The notes below the pieces were generated by a model. It did not search any database. It was not told the origin of the DNA and saw only the letters and a program-made list of their open reading frames with translations. Of a stretch of 64,000 nucleotides of DNA, positions 35,779 through 48,954 are shown one piece after another; the first letter of the stretch is position 1; each line of letters starts with the position of its first letter. Source of the stretch: Phallus indusiatus (taxonomy: Eukaryota; Basidiomycota; Agaricomycetes; Phallales; Phallaceae); contig JAQFWX010000013.1 of assembly GCA_027605045.1 (NCBI GenBank), positions 1 to 64,000 of the forward strand, read 5' to 3'. A program made the position numbers and the translations under genes.

Positions 35779-38700
35779 TCAATCTAAGTGACCTCTACCT
35801 CTCCAATACCCAATCCATCCCACTATTTCCTCTTCAGTTATTGCAGGTAAATTCTCCTCGCTCAAAGCTTGCGCGACTCGTGTTGTTTCTTTAGTTGTAT
35901 AAGCCGGAAGACCCATGACTTCGTTATATTGACTTGAGACCGAACTTTTTGGCGGAATCGCAATTTTATAAAAGTCCACCAAATGGAGAGCTCGCGTCTT
36001 GTGTAAATTGTCTTCCGTATTGGGTAGCTGCTCTAGTTGGTGTACCCAATCTGCAAAAGGAATGACAGGTAATTTCAGTTCTTTTGAAATGGATTTAACG
36101 AGTTGGTGCCATTCAATTGGTCTTGGATGGACAATATGTGCGAATGGAATTAGCGCATTCCGTAGCTCTATCACCGCCGAAGCTGCTTTATGAACCGGAA
36201 TGAAAGATGCGACCTAAAATTGTGTTTTGAGTCAAAAGAAGGAATAGAAGAGTCAGCCCGATATAAATATTACCCCGACATAATCCGGTAAACTTCCCAT
36301 AATTTGGCCGGCGGTAATAATGCTTGGGAACCACTCGTGCACATTCCAATTACCGTTGACCCCGCCTGAAAGTTGTCCGACTCGAATGACTACGGGTTTT
36401 AAAGGTGTTTCAGCTTTCGCGGCCGTCAGGATACGCTCAGAAACCCATTTAGATTCGCCATATCCTGAAGACTGGAGTAGGCTGATGTCGGTGAAAGGTG
36501 CTTCCTCTATAGGCGGAATATTGGCCCAGGCTGTTTTTAGGCGTCAGATATTATGAAACATGGTAATTAGTTGAGAAGGGCGTTAATACTTTTCACGATT
36601 CCTATGCTACTTGTGAATAGCAGTGGCGGAGGAGTTGAGTAAGGAGAGGAAAGTGCGAAATTAATCAAATTGCGAACGCCGCGGATAGCAGGCTCGAAGG
36701 AGGCCAATGAAATGTTGAAGTTGACATTCCATGCTATAAGATACAAACGGTCAATGCGTCAAATGAAGAGTTGTAAAACTATCGTATACATACCATTATG
36801 AATGATCGTTGTAACCGAATCCCTCATCTACATTTTGTCCTGTTTGTCAAAACTATTCGCCGGGAAAGAAAAGCTTTTTGGGACGTACTTCATTATAAAG
36901 GTTTACGTCCAGGGCAAAACCAGAGTGAGATGTGTCACCTTCCGTGAAAACGATTTTAGGCGACTTCAACAATTCAACATCATTACCTCTATCTTCAAAA
37001 CTGTCTATATGTCTTTCTAGTGATGATTTCTTGCCTGGTCTATTTAGGACGTAAATCTTCGAAACCGAGCTGATTTGGACCAACTGAGCTAATAGTTGTG
37101 ATCCCAGTCCTCCAGTGCTACCCGTTAAAAGGACGACCTCCTCATTTCCGTACTCTTTCTTGGGCGTGTGCGTTGGCCAATTGGACGTGTATCGGCGGAT
37201 GATATTCTCAAGCCGTTTCTTGCGTGTTTCCGGTGTCTCGGCATTGTGTTCATAAACTTCCGAGCGGGACGCCTGAGCCATTAAACGAGATAATGAATCA
37301 ATGGTTGGAGATTGGTAAACGAAATTCGGAGGAAGATTGTGGATGTTAGGTAATGGGGCCACCTGTCGTAGAGCATGAACAAGGGTGTTCCGAATGTATG
37401 TTTCTTGTAAGCTGTAATTTTTTTTTTTGAATTTGAGCTCGACTCAGATGAAACGACCGAGGAATGAAACATCACTAACCTGTCACAGCCAAACCCAAAT
37501 ATATCATCCGTATCCCCAATCTCCTTGTCCTTAATTCTCAAAATTGTACATATAATATTTCTCACGAATTCTTTACTTTCGTCCTCCGTCCATCCACCAT
37601 CTTGATGAGAGCCAAGCGGGACGGGTATTTCAGCGTGAACCGAATTCTCGACATCCTTGTATAGCTCTTCAATCTTGTCAGCATATGTTTTGAGAACAGT
37701 TCCCCTCTTCAGAGTCACTTTAGGAGTGTAGGTGAATGGTTCTGAGGCGGAAGCAATTATAATCATCTGGAAATGTTGGATTGTCAGGGGAATGTGTTTT
37801 ATTTTTGTATATTCTCAGGCAGCACACCTCCTTGAGTATACGAGAATGAGCAGGAGCATAAGTGTTTGCTTCCTCCACACTGGACCTAAACATATTGAAA
37901 CTTGTTAGTATTTAATTCGGCTGAGAAAGACTTGTAACCAAACCGACCAAATGAGATTTCTAAATTCTACCAATCCGAGGTTTTCCGCTTCTTCAAAAGA
38001 AGTAGGCTGAACCAAGATACCATTAGATTGACGACCACGTCCAAACATAAGGACGTCTTTAATGTGTGGGTTTCGTTTTATGATAGCCTCTTTATAATAC
38101 GAAACATCAACATCGGAATTGATCATAAGATTCATCGTCCTTTACCTAAGGGTCCGGGATTCGTCTAGAAGATTAGAACTAACGTCAGTGGAAAATTCTG
38201 ACAAGTTGTAAAAACTCGCCTTCTCTCCGGTGCTCAGCATGATTTGGTCGTCTGCACGTCCCACAACACGATAGAGCTTAGGGTTCTTCGGGTGTCTTTG
38301 TAGAAGGTCATTTGTGTCGAGGGCAGGTACCCCATCCACTTCAGTATCATATGTTGCAAGATCATGTGATTTTGTTTTCTAAACAAAAGCGGAAGAAAAA
38401 TTCACTTAGCAAAACTTGGAACGTTGGAGCATACCTTGAGGAGAACTTGAAAAACATCGTCTTCGTCCGTAGGTACAAGGACTACATCACTATCATCACG
38501 AAATGGGAACCATTCGTGTCCTTCTTCGATTACTTGTTCTAGATTTGTTCGTTAGTGTCCATGATCATTTGCTCTTTCTTGACTGGAAATATACCGAGGG
38601 GAAGTTCAGACTTCCAAACTCTGTAGCCCCGTATAGCATACGAAGGGGAACACCTTCATTATACAATCGTGTTCCAATCTCAGAATTGATAGGGCCTCCA

Positions 38701-40070
38701 CCCCATAACTAACCAAGGTAAGGAGAGAAGTTCAAAAATCAGGATTGTTACGTACTATTGCTTTGCGTGTCTTCAAAAGCTGGACGGCGTCTGGATCCCT
38801 CGACCATTCCTGAGAATAGATTTTGCCGTTAGATGTCACGGGTCTGGAACTGAGATGAATGGGCACACCTCCAAGAAGCTTGGTATCGTCAACATATAAC
38901 CAGCATCCGTGTCTCTTACTAATTTAAGGAAAGTTTCGGAAGATATTGGTCCAGGTGGTGCATATGGCGAATTGATCGCAAGCGTAAACCTATAACGCTA
39001 CAAGACCCTTTATGTAAAAAAGGCGCCTTGTGTGAGCAAAAAAAGAACTTACGACACATGTGGAAGTCATAAACGTGCCCATGGCGTCTAAAAGCGATGT
39101 TTTTATTTCGCAATGTAACTTGAGAAGATCAACTTACGGAATGGAGGTGGAGATATCGCAAATATTTGGCCTGCAAGCTGGTAGAGCGACTCGGAGTGCC
39201 CTGTCGGAGATAGTTTAGTAAAAGGTAGCGAATTAAATTAATTTCCTGACTCAAGATTACTGCCCATTGAAGAAACATTTCATGTGTAAAGTAACGTATC
39301 TTTGGAAAGGACGTACTTCCTAAATTTACGATATATATCATGATGTCAATATGAATGAAACAGTGCATACCCGATGAATGAAGTATGGCCATTGGTGTAG
39401 ACTGTGGAACAAATGTGTCGTCATGGCTACTGGGAAGGTTTAAAGGTTCTACATGATAAAGATCATTAAAAGAGGGAAATTTTCTGAGATGTGTTTCGAA
39501 ATCCGTGTTGAATGCAAGCGCTTCTTCAGCTAAATCAGTCATGGGTCCCGCCGTAGCCCATACGTAACGGCAACGAGTCTCTTTCAGTAAATGAGCTATC
39601 GCGATTGCTGAATTTCTTGGAGAGATCAAGAATGGTATGAGCGGGCGACCGGATTTGGGATGCGTAAGGTAAATATGTCCGAAAAAAAGCGCAGCAAATG
39701 ATGGCCAGTCTTTCGTATAAGTAGTTGGTCAGTATTTTCGCAGCCGACGCCATTCCCAATCGGACTACGTACCTGTATTAGCTAGAAAAGCAATAACGAG
39801 ATGATCATCCTTGGGGTTTCCATTGAGATGCTCTGGTATCTCGGAACGTATTATATCAATAGACCTATAGATTGCTTTGCCAAAGGTAGATCTAGATATG
39901 AACACCTTAAATGAAGGGTTATTTTGAGATATCAATTCGGAGGCCGTAATGTTTACCTTGGTGCTATTGGAATTAACATAACAAAAGTAGGGGTCATCTG
40001 GCATATGCACCCTATACCAGTCGTTTAACTGATCTATGGTGAGGGATTCAGGTGGTGTCTTTAATGCCAT
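35779..40070 (-). CDS. NRPS-like adenylate-forming reductase (A-T-R), paralogue B
   Basis: Same architecture as the enzyme at 12130-16443, on the opposite strand. It starts MALKTPPESLTIDQLNDWYR and ends WIGYWRGRGHLD. Adenylation: LHSSG|STSFPK (A3, intron-split), YGATEF (A5), GRADDQIMLSTGEK (A8), NGILVQPTSF. Carrier: DDIFGFGCD|SL with the phosphopantetheine Ser restored across an intron. Reductase: VVLLTGSTGGLGSQLLAQL, LLFTSSIGIVK and GYGESKW with catalytic Tyr-Lys. No internal stop was found in the exons read. One intron (donor at 38218-38219) uses GC where paralogue A uses GT. Expected length about 1050 aa. Substrate unknown. Paralogue C lies directly upstream in the same orientation. Confidence 0.9.
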
Positions 40071-40813
40071 AGTTGTACGATGTCAGAAACCCCTTAGCGA
40101 TGTGGTGGGTTCTTGGGGTAGAGAACCACAGAAGACATCATGATGATGTTTATAACCAGAAAGCTGTCGGACTCCGAACCGAAAATCGGGGCTACCTGCG
40201 AGAAAAAGATCTCTCAAACTAAAACTGGTCATTGAAATGGCACCTGGGCGTGATTATCGCCCAATTACAGTAGATATCATCGCCCAAGCAACGGAGACTA
40301 AAACTCTTGCCAAAAGTTGTGTGCAGATTTAAAATGAGCAGAACTTGTAATATCTCGGGAAAACACACCGCACGCGTAATGATGATGAGGGTTCTGTAAC
40401 TTTTGTGAGAGACGTCTCATTCGCGGACTGTTTATGTCTATCCAAGTGACGTGATTGGAATGACAAGAGGATCGGGACTATAATGAACGCAAGCCGAAAA
40501 AGGCCGAACTCAATTGAGTTTGAATTTCGAATAGCGTGTCAGTATCGGCTGGAAACACCTTCACGTGAGCCGGTAAAATACACAGAAGTTGATGCGGCGT
40601 GATGTGAAACCAGATTGATTATTCCATATTTGTCTAATTTTGGCTCTATGCTCACAAGACCCGTACAATTTAAAGCCAAGATTCATGATACAATGTACTT
40701 ATGGTTCAGCTTCTTCCAGTTGTCTGCCAAATTTTGGAGTTTCTTTAAGGGATGGTGCAGCCTGAACGGTATTGGATGTTTCGAACCCTGCCCAGCTTAT
40801 TGCTTCGAAATCA
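40071..40813. other. Spacer between NRPS-like B and relic C
   Basis: Holds the promoter of B and possibly the last decayed codons of C; no independent gene. Confidence 0.45.
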
Positions 40814-43800
40814 TTAGAGCTGAGTTTCAGATTTTCTCATCGGGATTCGGGTCGTAAAACTCAATGGAGATCTCCCGCCATTATGCCAAATTTCACAGAG
40901 GTCTTCTAATTGCTTCAACCAATCGCTGTAAGGAATACTAAGAAGCCTCAGGTCCTCGGAGATGATGTTTATCAAGTCGTTGATATGCGCCGGTTTCGGA
41001 CTCACCATTAACAAAAGGGCCAAAACTCCACTGGCAACAAAGCCGATGCGGCTGTTAGAAGAAGCAAGTAAATAGTAATAAGACACGAACTAGGAAATGA
41101 GATTTCAAATTTCAGCTTTCAGTCTGGCAGAACATGGGATTATCGTTACCCCATCGCAAGAAGGTAAACCCTTGTAACCCTTGATATATTGGCTTGCCCT
41201 AACCAAATTGTCAGGAAACCATTCATTCAATCACGTTCGTGCCAATCACCAGCTACGCCCCATACTGTTTCTCCTATAATCACAGGTTCTAGAGCAATTT
41301 CATTGCCAGCAATCGTGAGAATGCGTTTAGATATCCGCTTAGATTCGGAGTAACCCATCGGACTTGTTTTTTCGACATTCACGAAAGGCGATTCCAGAAT
41401 GGGTTGAAGATTGGTCCATGCCAGTTATAGTTAATTCGTAACCTTGTAATTTTTGAGATTATATGACATTGATGTTTCATGTTTTATATACTGCTTGTAT
41501 ATAGTTATTTGAAAGGCATGTGAAAAGGCGACGATAGGGCAAAATTAGCGAGAAGCCGAACTCCGGATAGCTACCACTTCAAGTTCGTACGATGCGAGGA
41601 AATCTTGAAGTTGACTCCATGCTTTCCAATGCAATAAGTAGCATTGTAAATTTGGATCTACTATGGTCATGACGGATACTCGTAATATCTAAGCAGAGTG
41701 ACCAAATTAAGCTTTCTAATCGTAATGTACCTGCCCCTTCATATAGTTGAGCATCAACCATTAGATGGCGTATGTGCTTCAGAGCCGAAACCCAGTCTCC
41801 AGATCACTGATTAAGATTTGAACTTAGGAATAGAACCAGAATAGAGGGAAAAAATGATTCGCTCCAAGGTTCTGATACGCAGTGAGAAAAATAGAGGTTT
41901 GAACCAGGTTGTATTACAAGGAGAAATAGAAGTTTAAACACAAGACCGGGACCCAGAAGTTCGGTGTCAGCAGAATCATTGTTCAAAAATACTTTGCACC
42001 CAAGCCGGAGGTGTCCGATCTCTGGGAACAAAGGGTGACATGTCTCTCAGTCTGGTCCTCTCCTGTCCCTGCAAGAATTAATGCCTTTTCCCTAGCCGAA
42101 AACGCGTCCCCTCTATCTTACATTATAGTTTGGAACATACAGAACCAGGCTATAGAAAATAACAAGACACAAGATAATGCTGCATATATACAGGCAACTT
42201 AAGTAGTTACTAAAATAAAGATAACTATTTAGAGAGGCCGTGCTGAGCTATTTAATTGAACGAAACTAGCTAAGAAAAACTTGTAAAGAATGAGAGAAAA
42301 TAGAATCATTCATTCTTATCAAACTCTATGGAAACCTCACACCGAGCTGGCAGATTCTGTGTATAACGCTTCTATTTCTTCTTTATAGAGGTCAATCAGA
42401 ACTCCTTTCCTAGGCGTTTCCTTCGATGTATACAGGAACGGTTTGGAAGGTTTTGCAATCAATATCATCTATGAATGAAGAAATAAACGAATGATTACAA
42501 CGAATGACATGAGCCGGAGCTACCTCTTTTGAGATTCTCGAGTGCGTAGGGGCATAGGCGTTGGCATCTTCGATACTCGGCCTATGTGGGATGGAAATGG
42601 TCAGCTTAATTGAAAAAGTGGATCTAGGAATTACCAAATTATGTCTATAAAGGCCGAGATTCCCAGTTGTTCCGCTTCTTCAAACGATTTGGGCTGAATG
42701 AGAACACCGTTTGATGCTCGTCCGCGTCCAAAGTAAAGAACATCATAAACACGAGGATTTTGTTTTATAATTCTTTCTGAATATAAAATTAGTTCATAGA
42801 ATTATGTCAAAGTTGGAAACCCATTTACCTAATGGACCTGGATTAGTCTTTTTCAAGATTAGATTGTCAGCTTTAGACCTGACACGTCAGAAACCCTACC
42901 TTTTGGCCGTTGCTGAGCATAATTAGATCATCGGACCGTCCCACAAACCGATAAACCTCGCGGTTAGTTGGATGTCTCAAAATAATATCATTCGTATTCC
43001 ATGCCGGAACGCCATCAACATCTGTGTTGTAGACGTTCAAATGATGCACATCATTCTCCTTAGGGAGATGTTAGTTGAAATTCAAAGATAAGGGTTAAGG
43101 TATATTACGAACCACTACAATAACTTGGAATACATCCTTTTCATCCATAGGAACAAGGTGAATATGGGCATGCGGACCGAAGGAAAACCATTCATAGCCT
43201 TCTTTAATAGGCTCGGCTATATTAAAAGACTTTCAGCATATGATGAGGAGAAATTGAGCATAGGACGACATACATATAGTTTTGTGTATAATACCCGTTT
43301 CCGTAGTACCGTACATCAAGTACAAAGGTACGCCTCGATCGAAGAGACGTTTGCCAGCATCACTGCTTATTGGACCGCCACCCCAAATCTAGTTTGTCAA
43401 TGTGAGGTGAACTTGAATAGGGCGCTTATTACTACTTACTACTCCCTTCATAGATTGTAAATACGCAACGGCCTCGGGATTATCGCACCAATCCTGTTCA
43501 CATATGTTGCGTTCAGTATTTTTTGGTTCATAGGTAGTGCTAAGGACGTGATGGAACGAACCTCTATAAATTTAGGGATCGTTATCATGTATTTTGCTCC
43601 TGTTACCATAGCCAGCTTTAAAAACTCGTCGGATGAAATTGGACCAGGGGAAGCATGAGGTGAATTGAGAGCTATGCTCAGTCTGGAACCCTTTTTTCAC
43701 CGTTGACGAGCGTTATTATTTGAGAAGATTATTCACTTACAACCAGATAAAATGTAGAAAGCAGACCCATTCCCTCTATAGATATGTAGTTGCGTTTAAC

Positions 43801-44780
43801 ATGTTGATCTACGTAGGGAAAACTCTTACGATATGTGGGAGGAGAAACAGCTATGACTTCTCCTTGTAAGCTAACTTCACGACGCTCTTTGATAAGAACA
43901 GAGCCTGAGCATCCAGATTGAAAATAAAATAGGAATACTTAGATCGTACCGTTGTCGATCGCCCATTCTTTTGCGATAATATGTCGCAGAACTCGTGGTT
44001 TAGGAAAGGCGGTGGAGCCTAATGATAGAAATCGGAAATCAAACGAGTTCGAATTTGGAAAGTTTGGTCGGCTTACCGGATGAATGTAATATCACTAAAG
44101 GCGTATCGGCTAGGACCGGCCTAGTATCGTATTGGGTGACAACCTTTGCCTCTTCTTGCGGGTAATAGAAATCGTTGAATGAAGGCATGGAGAGGATTCG
44201 CGCCTTAAGTTCTGAGTTCGTCTCCAAGGCCTCCTTTGCCATGTTTCTCATTGGACCTTCAGATACCCATATGGCTTCTGTTTGAGTATTCTTGATAAGA
44301 TCAGCTATACCAAGTGGCGAGTTCCGTGTGGAAATGAGGAAGGGCACGACGGGTCTTCCAAATTCTGGATGAGTCAGACGGAAGTGGGCGTATATAAAAG
44401 CAACGTAGGTTGTGCTATCTGTGTATATTTTCAACGCAATTTCATGGACCTGGTTCTGGATACGTTTACCTGTATCTGCTAGGATACCAAGAGTCATAGG
44501 CTTGTCGTCAGGTTTTCCTTCCTGTAACTCGGGGAGTTCACGATTGATGATTTCCGAACCCTTGAGTATTGCTTTCCATAAGGCTTCCCATGTAATTGTT
44601 TTCTTGAGCGAGATCTTCAGAGTCAGAATATACACAACACTTCAATAAGCAAGAGTTTACTTTGGAATAATTCTCGTCAAGATATAAAATCGCTGGGTCG
44701 TTGGGAAAATTGGCGCGACACCAATCATACATTTGATCAATAGAGAGATCTAAACCTGTGGGCTTTGATAGCGATACCAT
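40814..44780 (-). pseudogene. NRPS-like reductase paralogue C: adenylation domain plus reductase remnants
   Basis: Starts MVSLSKPTGLDLSIDQMYDW at 44780. The adenylation half is still readable: ITWEALWKAILKG, PFLISTRNSPLGIADL, LHSSG|STAFPKPRVL (A3), YGTTETG (A5), GRSDDLIMLSNGQK (A8), NGVLIQPKSFEEAEQLG. The frame stops (TGA) after KEEIEALYTESASSV at about 42350, where the carrier domain should begin. The carrier and the Rossmann start of the reductase, about 870 bp in paralogue A, have no counterpart between 42330 and 41760. Reductase remnants follow with stops: LANFALSSPFHMPFK then TAA, SPMGYSESKRISKRIL, SEDLRLLSIPYSDWLKQLED. Probably inactive; a truncated adenylation-only product is conceivable. 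Confidence 0.85.
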
Positions 44781-45203
44781 TCTTCAAAGGACTTCACTAG
44801 TAGAATCAAAAGAGATAATTCGATGTCATAGCTCGGGGTGCCTCCACCGATCGCAGTCTCCCCGGCCAGCGGTGACCGCGTGTAAATTCAGTTCATGAGA
44901 TCTTAAATTTTGTTGCTAGGTTCCAACACTCAATAAAACCTCTTTACAGGAGCTCATATATCTCACAGATATCGAAGGATTTAAGGAATCAACTTAATCA
45001 AGTCACGAAAATTAAAGAAAGCTTTCAGAGATGTCAACTGAGTTTTAAAACCATGACTTTCCGGCTGCAATCGGCATGTTGTATCTTCGGTAACGCCTTC
45101 GGCGAAGTTTATTTTTGGGTTCCTCAAACCAAACATCGCTTCGTTTGTAATATTTACATACCATAACACCAAAAATACCCTGATACAAAACTGGGAAATA
45201 AAG
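44781..45203. other. Spacer between relic C and the GDSL esterase
   Basis: No gene; should contain the upstream region of relic C and the 3' end of the esterase transcript. Confidence 0.45.
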
Positions 45204-46630
45204 CTAGTGGAATAGTAAAACATCCGAAATGGTTCGAGCCATAGCTTTATGTACGGCAGGAACTGTAAAAAGAAGAATGTGATGACGTCAGTGAAAAGAC
45301 ACGGAAAAGAATGCCCACCTGGATGAAGAGTATTGAACTGGCGATGGTGTAATCAGTAAGTAAATTGGCGCGTAGGCGAAGCTATTAATACTAACCCAGA
45401 GTTCCGAAGAGTTTTGAAGACCAATCAGCTGTGGATGAGCATCGAGTTCGCGGAACAATGATTCCATATCGGCGAAGTGGGTCGTTACGTCTGGATGCGC
45501 ACGCTAGAACAAAAGGAGAGATGTAAAAATCGATGTTCCACAGAAGCGTTGTTCCCTTCTGGAGGCGTACCTTCAAATTCGCAGCGACGTTTTGGACATT
45601 TTTGTTCCATAACTCTAGGGATGTCTTTGCCAAAGCCGGATTATTAGGGCCTTGTTCAATCACGAATGGCGTCAGATCAATAGCTGGGACGCCAACAAAT
45701 ACTAGAAAAGATCGTTAAAAGAACGTATACACGGAATGCGTAAGGACGTACGGAAATTCCTTGCCCCGACTTCGAATAGCTGATCCACGAGGGTAGTATA
45801 CAATGTGAAAAAGGGTTCTTGGGCGGCCGTCTGATTGGGATTTCCTATATATACTATACATCGAGATGTATCTGAAAAACCAGCTTTGCGTACCATCAAT
45901 ATTTAGAACCTAAAAAACGGAGTTATACTAGTGCACACTGTAAAAGGCTTGAACATACATCGTTTATACCGTCGCTGAACTCGGATTAATCGTCAGCAAG
46001 TTAAGAATGGGGTGAAAGATCTCACAATATAGCAAATAAAGAGTTCTCAGAAGTCCAAGGAACTGAAGCGGGTTTTTGTCCTAAACCCGGTATGAATTCT
46101 TGCTGAATCTGGTTCTTGACGGAAACAACAGTAGGTGAAAATGGTGTAGCAAGGGAAGAATCTAAAGTGGCTCCCGAGAAGGCGAAGTTGTAGGAAAAAA
46201 GCCTCGTGACGTTGAAAGTGTCGATTAAAAAACCAACCTGCCGTGGTTGTATTATGTATTTTATTGATGATACACTAGAACAGACACGATTTACGAACCC
46301 AATTTTCTCCACCAGAGCTAGTAACGCCCGGAAAGACTGGATTTCCTAAAGGATCGGATAACGATGGTCCAGCTAAAGTCCCATTGGGGTTGAATCCAGT
46401 ATCAGTATCTAACAAAAGGGTCAAATTTCATAAGACGATGTCAGCACGAAGCGGGCAAGTGTCAGCTCACACGAGTCACCAAAACTGAAAAGGTGTTTTA
46501 TCTCTGAAAGACGAAATTCTAGAGTGATGGGTGTTTATCAGTGAACGCTAGACAATATTAGGCACTGCTAACCTTTACTCGACACAACGGACGCGAAGAT
46601 AGACAGCAAGGCGAATGACCTGAACAGCAT
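45204..46630 (-). CDS. Secreted GDSL (SGNH) esterase, CE16-like
   Basis: Eleven predicted exons (46573-46630 first, 45204-45262 last) join to 870 bases, 289 aa, all with GT-AG borders. Signal peptide MLFRSFALLSIFASVVSS. SGNH blocks: FGDS (nucleophile Ser), GGENWVGFL and NFAFSGATLD (Gly block), FDGIND (Asn block), and NTLHPVPAVHKAMA (catalytic His). Carbohydrate esterase family 16 members deacetylate plant-wall oligosaccharides, so a role outside the cell in lignocellulose breakdown is likely. The acidic residue before the His (D in many SGNH enzymes) is Asn here, which occurs in fungal relatives. Two 16-base exons make automatic prediction error-prone. Confidence 0.85.
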
Positions 46631-47639
46631 TAAGTACTTGGTGTAGTCTGCGGAATCAAGTTTAGCTCTATTTATCTACACTTATTTTCACAGAAAAATT
46701 TTCCATAATTGTATGGGCAAGGTCATGTTGGTATTTTCTTACGACGATGGTGTAGTCATAACCCCAACTGTGGGAGATGTGCAAGACTCCCGCGAGCGTA
46801 TTTGGTCACATGGCTTGACAAAGACCCATATTTGTCAATAAAATTCTCAGTGCAGGTTCGAGAACTTGACGAAAGCAAGCGACAGTCGTGAGATGTGAAG
46901 GCGAACAGAAGTGATAAGGGATTGATAGTTTTGTCGACAAAAGGTGGAATAGTTGGATCACCAGTAGGAAATTTACGTCAAAGGTTGATGCTTCACGAAG
47001 ATCGTTGCGTCATGATACATTTGCAGGTGCGCATTAAGTGAGAGCAGCATTTGACGGGATTCTGATTCCTGAGGCTTGACGTTCAATTCCGATCACGTAT
47101 TCAGGGAATAAACCTGGGTAATAAATCAACAGTCTATCATCGTGATCAAATTTCTGCAGCGGGTCAACCGGAATTTGGGCCTTGTCTTCAAATCACTCCC
47201 AGAGGAAGGTTATTAATAGTCAAATATGACACGTGCTATTATTGAAGAAGACGGTTCGATTTGAGGTCCAGTCGTTGTGCATTCGTTCAGTTCCTGTCAT
47301 TTACACACTGAAAGAACTGTATATATATAAGTGTTTACGTAGATCAGTACACTAAGTCCAGCGACGAGGGTAAGAAGCAGGGCTGCAGGAGACGCACCAA
47401 AATTCCAGACAGGCGTATCATATATCAACAAGGCATCCAATATAACAACCTGAAGAACAAATTCACAATGTATAGCAATTGCAGCCTCGACACAGCGAGA
47501 TATATGACTTTTACCTCAGCGAGCTGCGGGCACTGCAGTGAAGCCTCGTGAGGAAGAACCCCAGAACCTACGCGTTACCTCATGCTGTCACGCGCGTCTA
47601 ACTTGTGGCGATAACTTGCCGACTTCCTTGTTGAAGATC
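46631..47639. other. Intergenic region between esterase and DUF7918 gene
   Basis: No supported gene. A minus-strand stretch at about 47300-47440 reads a hydrophobic segment (SPAALLLTLVAGLSVLIY), but no start codon can be connected in frame. Confidence 0.4.
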
Positions 47640-48954
47640 ATGTCGCGTTCTGCTCAATCCTCTTCCGATGAGATTGGTTTAACAATACCTGGTTACAAGT
47701 TCTGGATCGAAATAGATGGCAAGAAAGCTAAACAGTATCAGATAGAACATGATGATGACGTTATGTCGTGTTATATTGCTTCGGAGGTGGACAAAGTGAG
47801 TAACCGCGATTCTGTGAACACGAGAAAAAATGTTGACCTAATTTTCGTCGTGTTCTCTACTAACAAACCAGGAATTTTCTATTGTTGTACAAAAGGATCA
47901 ATTTGAGGCCATGGATATCCATTATTATCTTCACGACGATTGCATCAAAAGGCTTTTCCTCGCACCTGAGCGACATGGTAGCCAAAAATTGTCTCATACG
48001 CACACCGGAAGTGGGAAACAGAAACTTGTCTTTTCAAATATCAATTATGCTGGTAATGTGTTTTACAACTACTAGTCGGTCTAAACCCTAAGACATCGCT
48101 TTTCCCCCCTTCATGCTGACAGACGACGAACAAATGAGTCTTTCTTCCGTCCCTGAAAATCTCGGAATGATAAGACTTATGTTGTATCCTGTTCTCAAAT
48201 TCAAAAGAAGAGGAAGGCGCGAGCCTAACATTTTTGATTTCAAAGACGTATCCACTATGTCCGAAAAAACAAAATCAGTGGGCTTTCACAGTATATCGTA
48301 AGCCCATTCTACTGTTTCAAACGTATATTACAAGTTCATTCTTTGATACACAAGATTGCAGCCACCAGAAATTAAGAACGAGCGACCGCGTTATCACCAA
48401 CACTACAAGACTTATCGCGTGAACCCAGCAAAACCATGGTACACTATCAAATTTATTTATAGACCTCTAGGTTTTTACATTATTTTATGATTGTTGAAAT
48501 TGATTTAGTTATATGACGACCCTAATTTATGTAGCCATTCTTCAAGCGCAAGCTATAGCTCCCGAGGCTGGTCGTGAAAACGTTTCAAACGATCCACAGG
48601 ATGACCAGAACTTGGAAAAACCCCTTTTCCCGAAAGTTGAGCCCACCGAGGGAAAACCTTCAAAACAACCTTGTAAGGCGAGTATTTAATTTATAATAAT
48701 TTATTTGCGAATTTTCTTACAAGGTCATTCCTTAGAAGACTCATAAGATGGAAGCGTCGCAAATAATGAAAACGATTGAAACCATTATCATTGAGGACTC
48801 AAATTCTGAAGATGACGGGCGATCTGAGGTGAAGGTTGAAAAAATTACAGGGTCAAAAAGGCCGAGAACCTCTCTTAAAAAGTCTGTTCACTCAAAACGA
48901 CTCAAAACGGATTTGAAATCGGACCCAGATATTATCATTCTCGATTCTGACTGA
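47640..48954 (+). CDS. DUF7918-type fungal protein
   Basis: Agaricomycete-expanded family of unknown function. Predicted exons 47640-47795, 47872-48052, 48123-48290, 48369-48470, from 48535, and a last one ending at 48954. The N-terminal domain has IPGYKFWIEIDGKKAKQYQ and MSCYIASEVDK|EFSIVVQ, the usual DUF7918 start. MIRLMLYPVLKFKRRG and a KTYRVNPAKPWYTIKFIYRP block follow. The C-terminal part is charged (IETIIIEDSNSEDDGRSEV, TGSKRPRTSLKKSVHSKRLK) and ends DIIILDSD. The splice between about 48675 and 48748 could not be resolved in frame, so the last border is uncertain. Function unknown; nuclear location suggested only by the basic patches. Confidence 0.7.

Noticed and set aside
40615..40857. 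Plus-strand 80-codon open stretch downstream of relic C
   Set aside because: Antisense to the decaying 3' end of paralogue C, with no protein features.
45230..45245. GGTTCGAGCC as a tRNA T-loop
   Set aside because: It lies inside the last exon of the GDSL esterase (AMARTISDV) and has no cloverleaf around it.
47300..47600. Minus-strand small hydrophobic protein (VVILDALLIYDTPVWNFGAS)
   Set aside because: The only nearby ATG is followed by a stop or joins out of phase.
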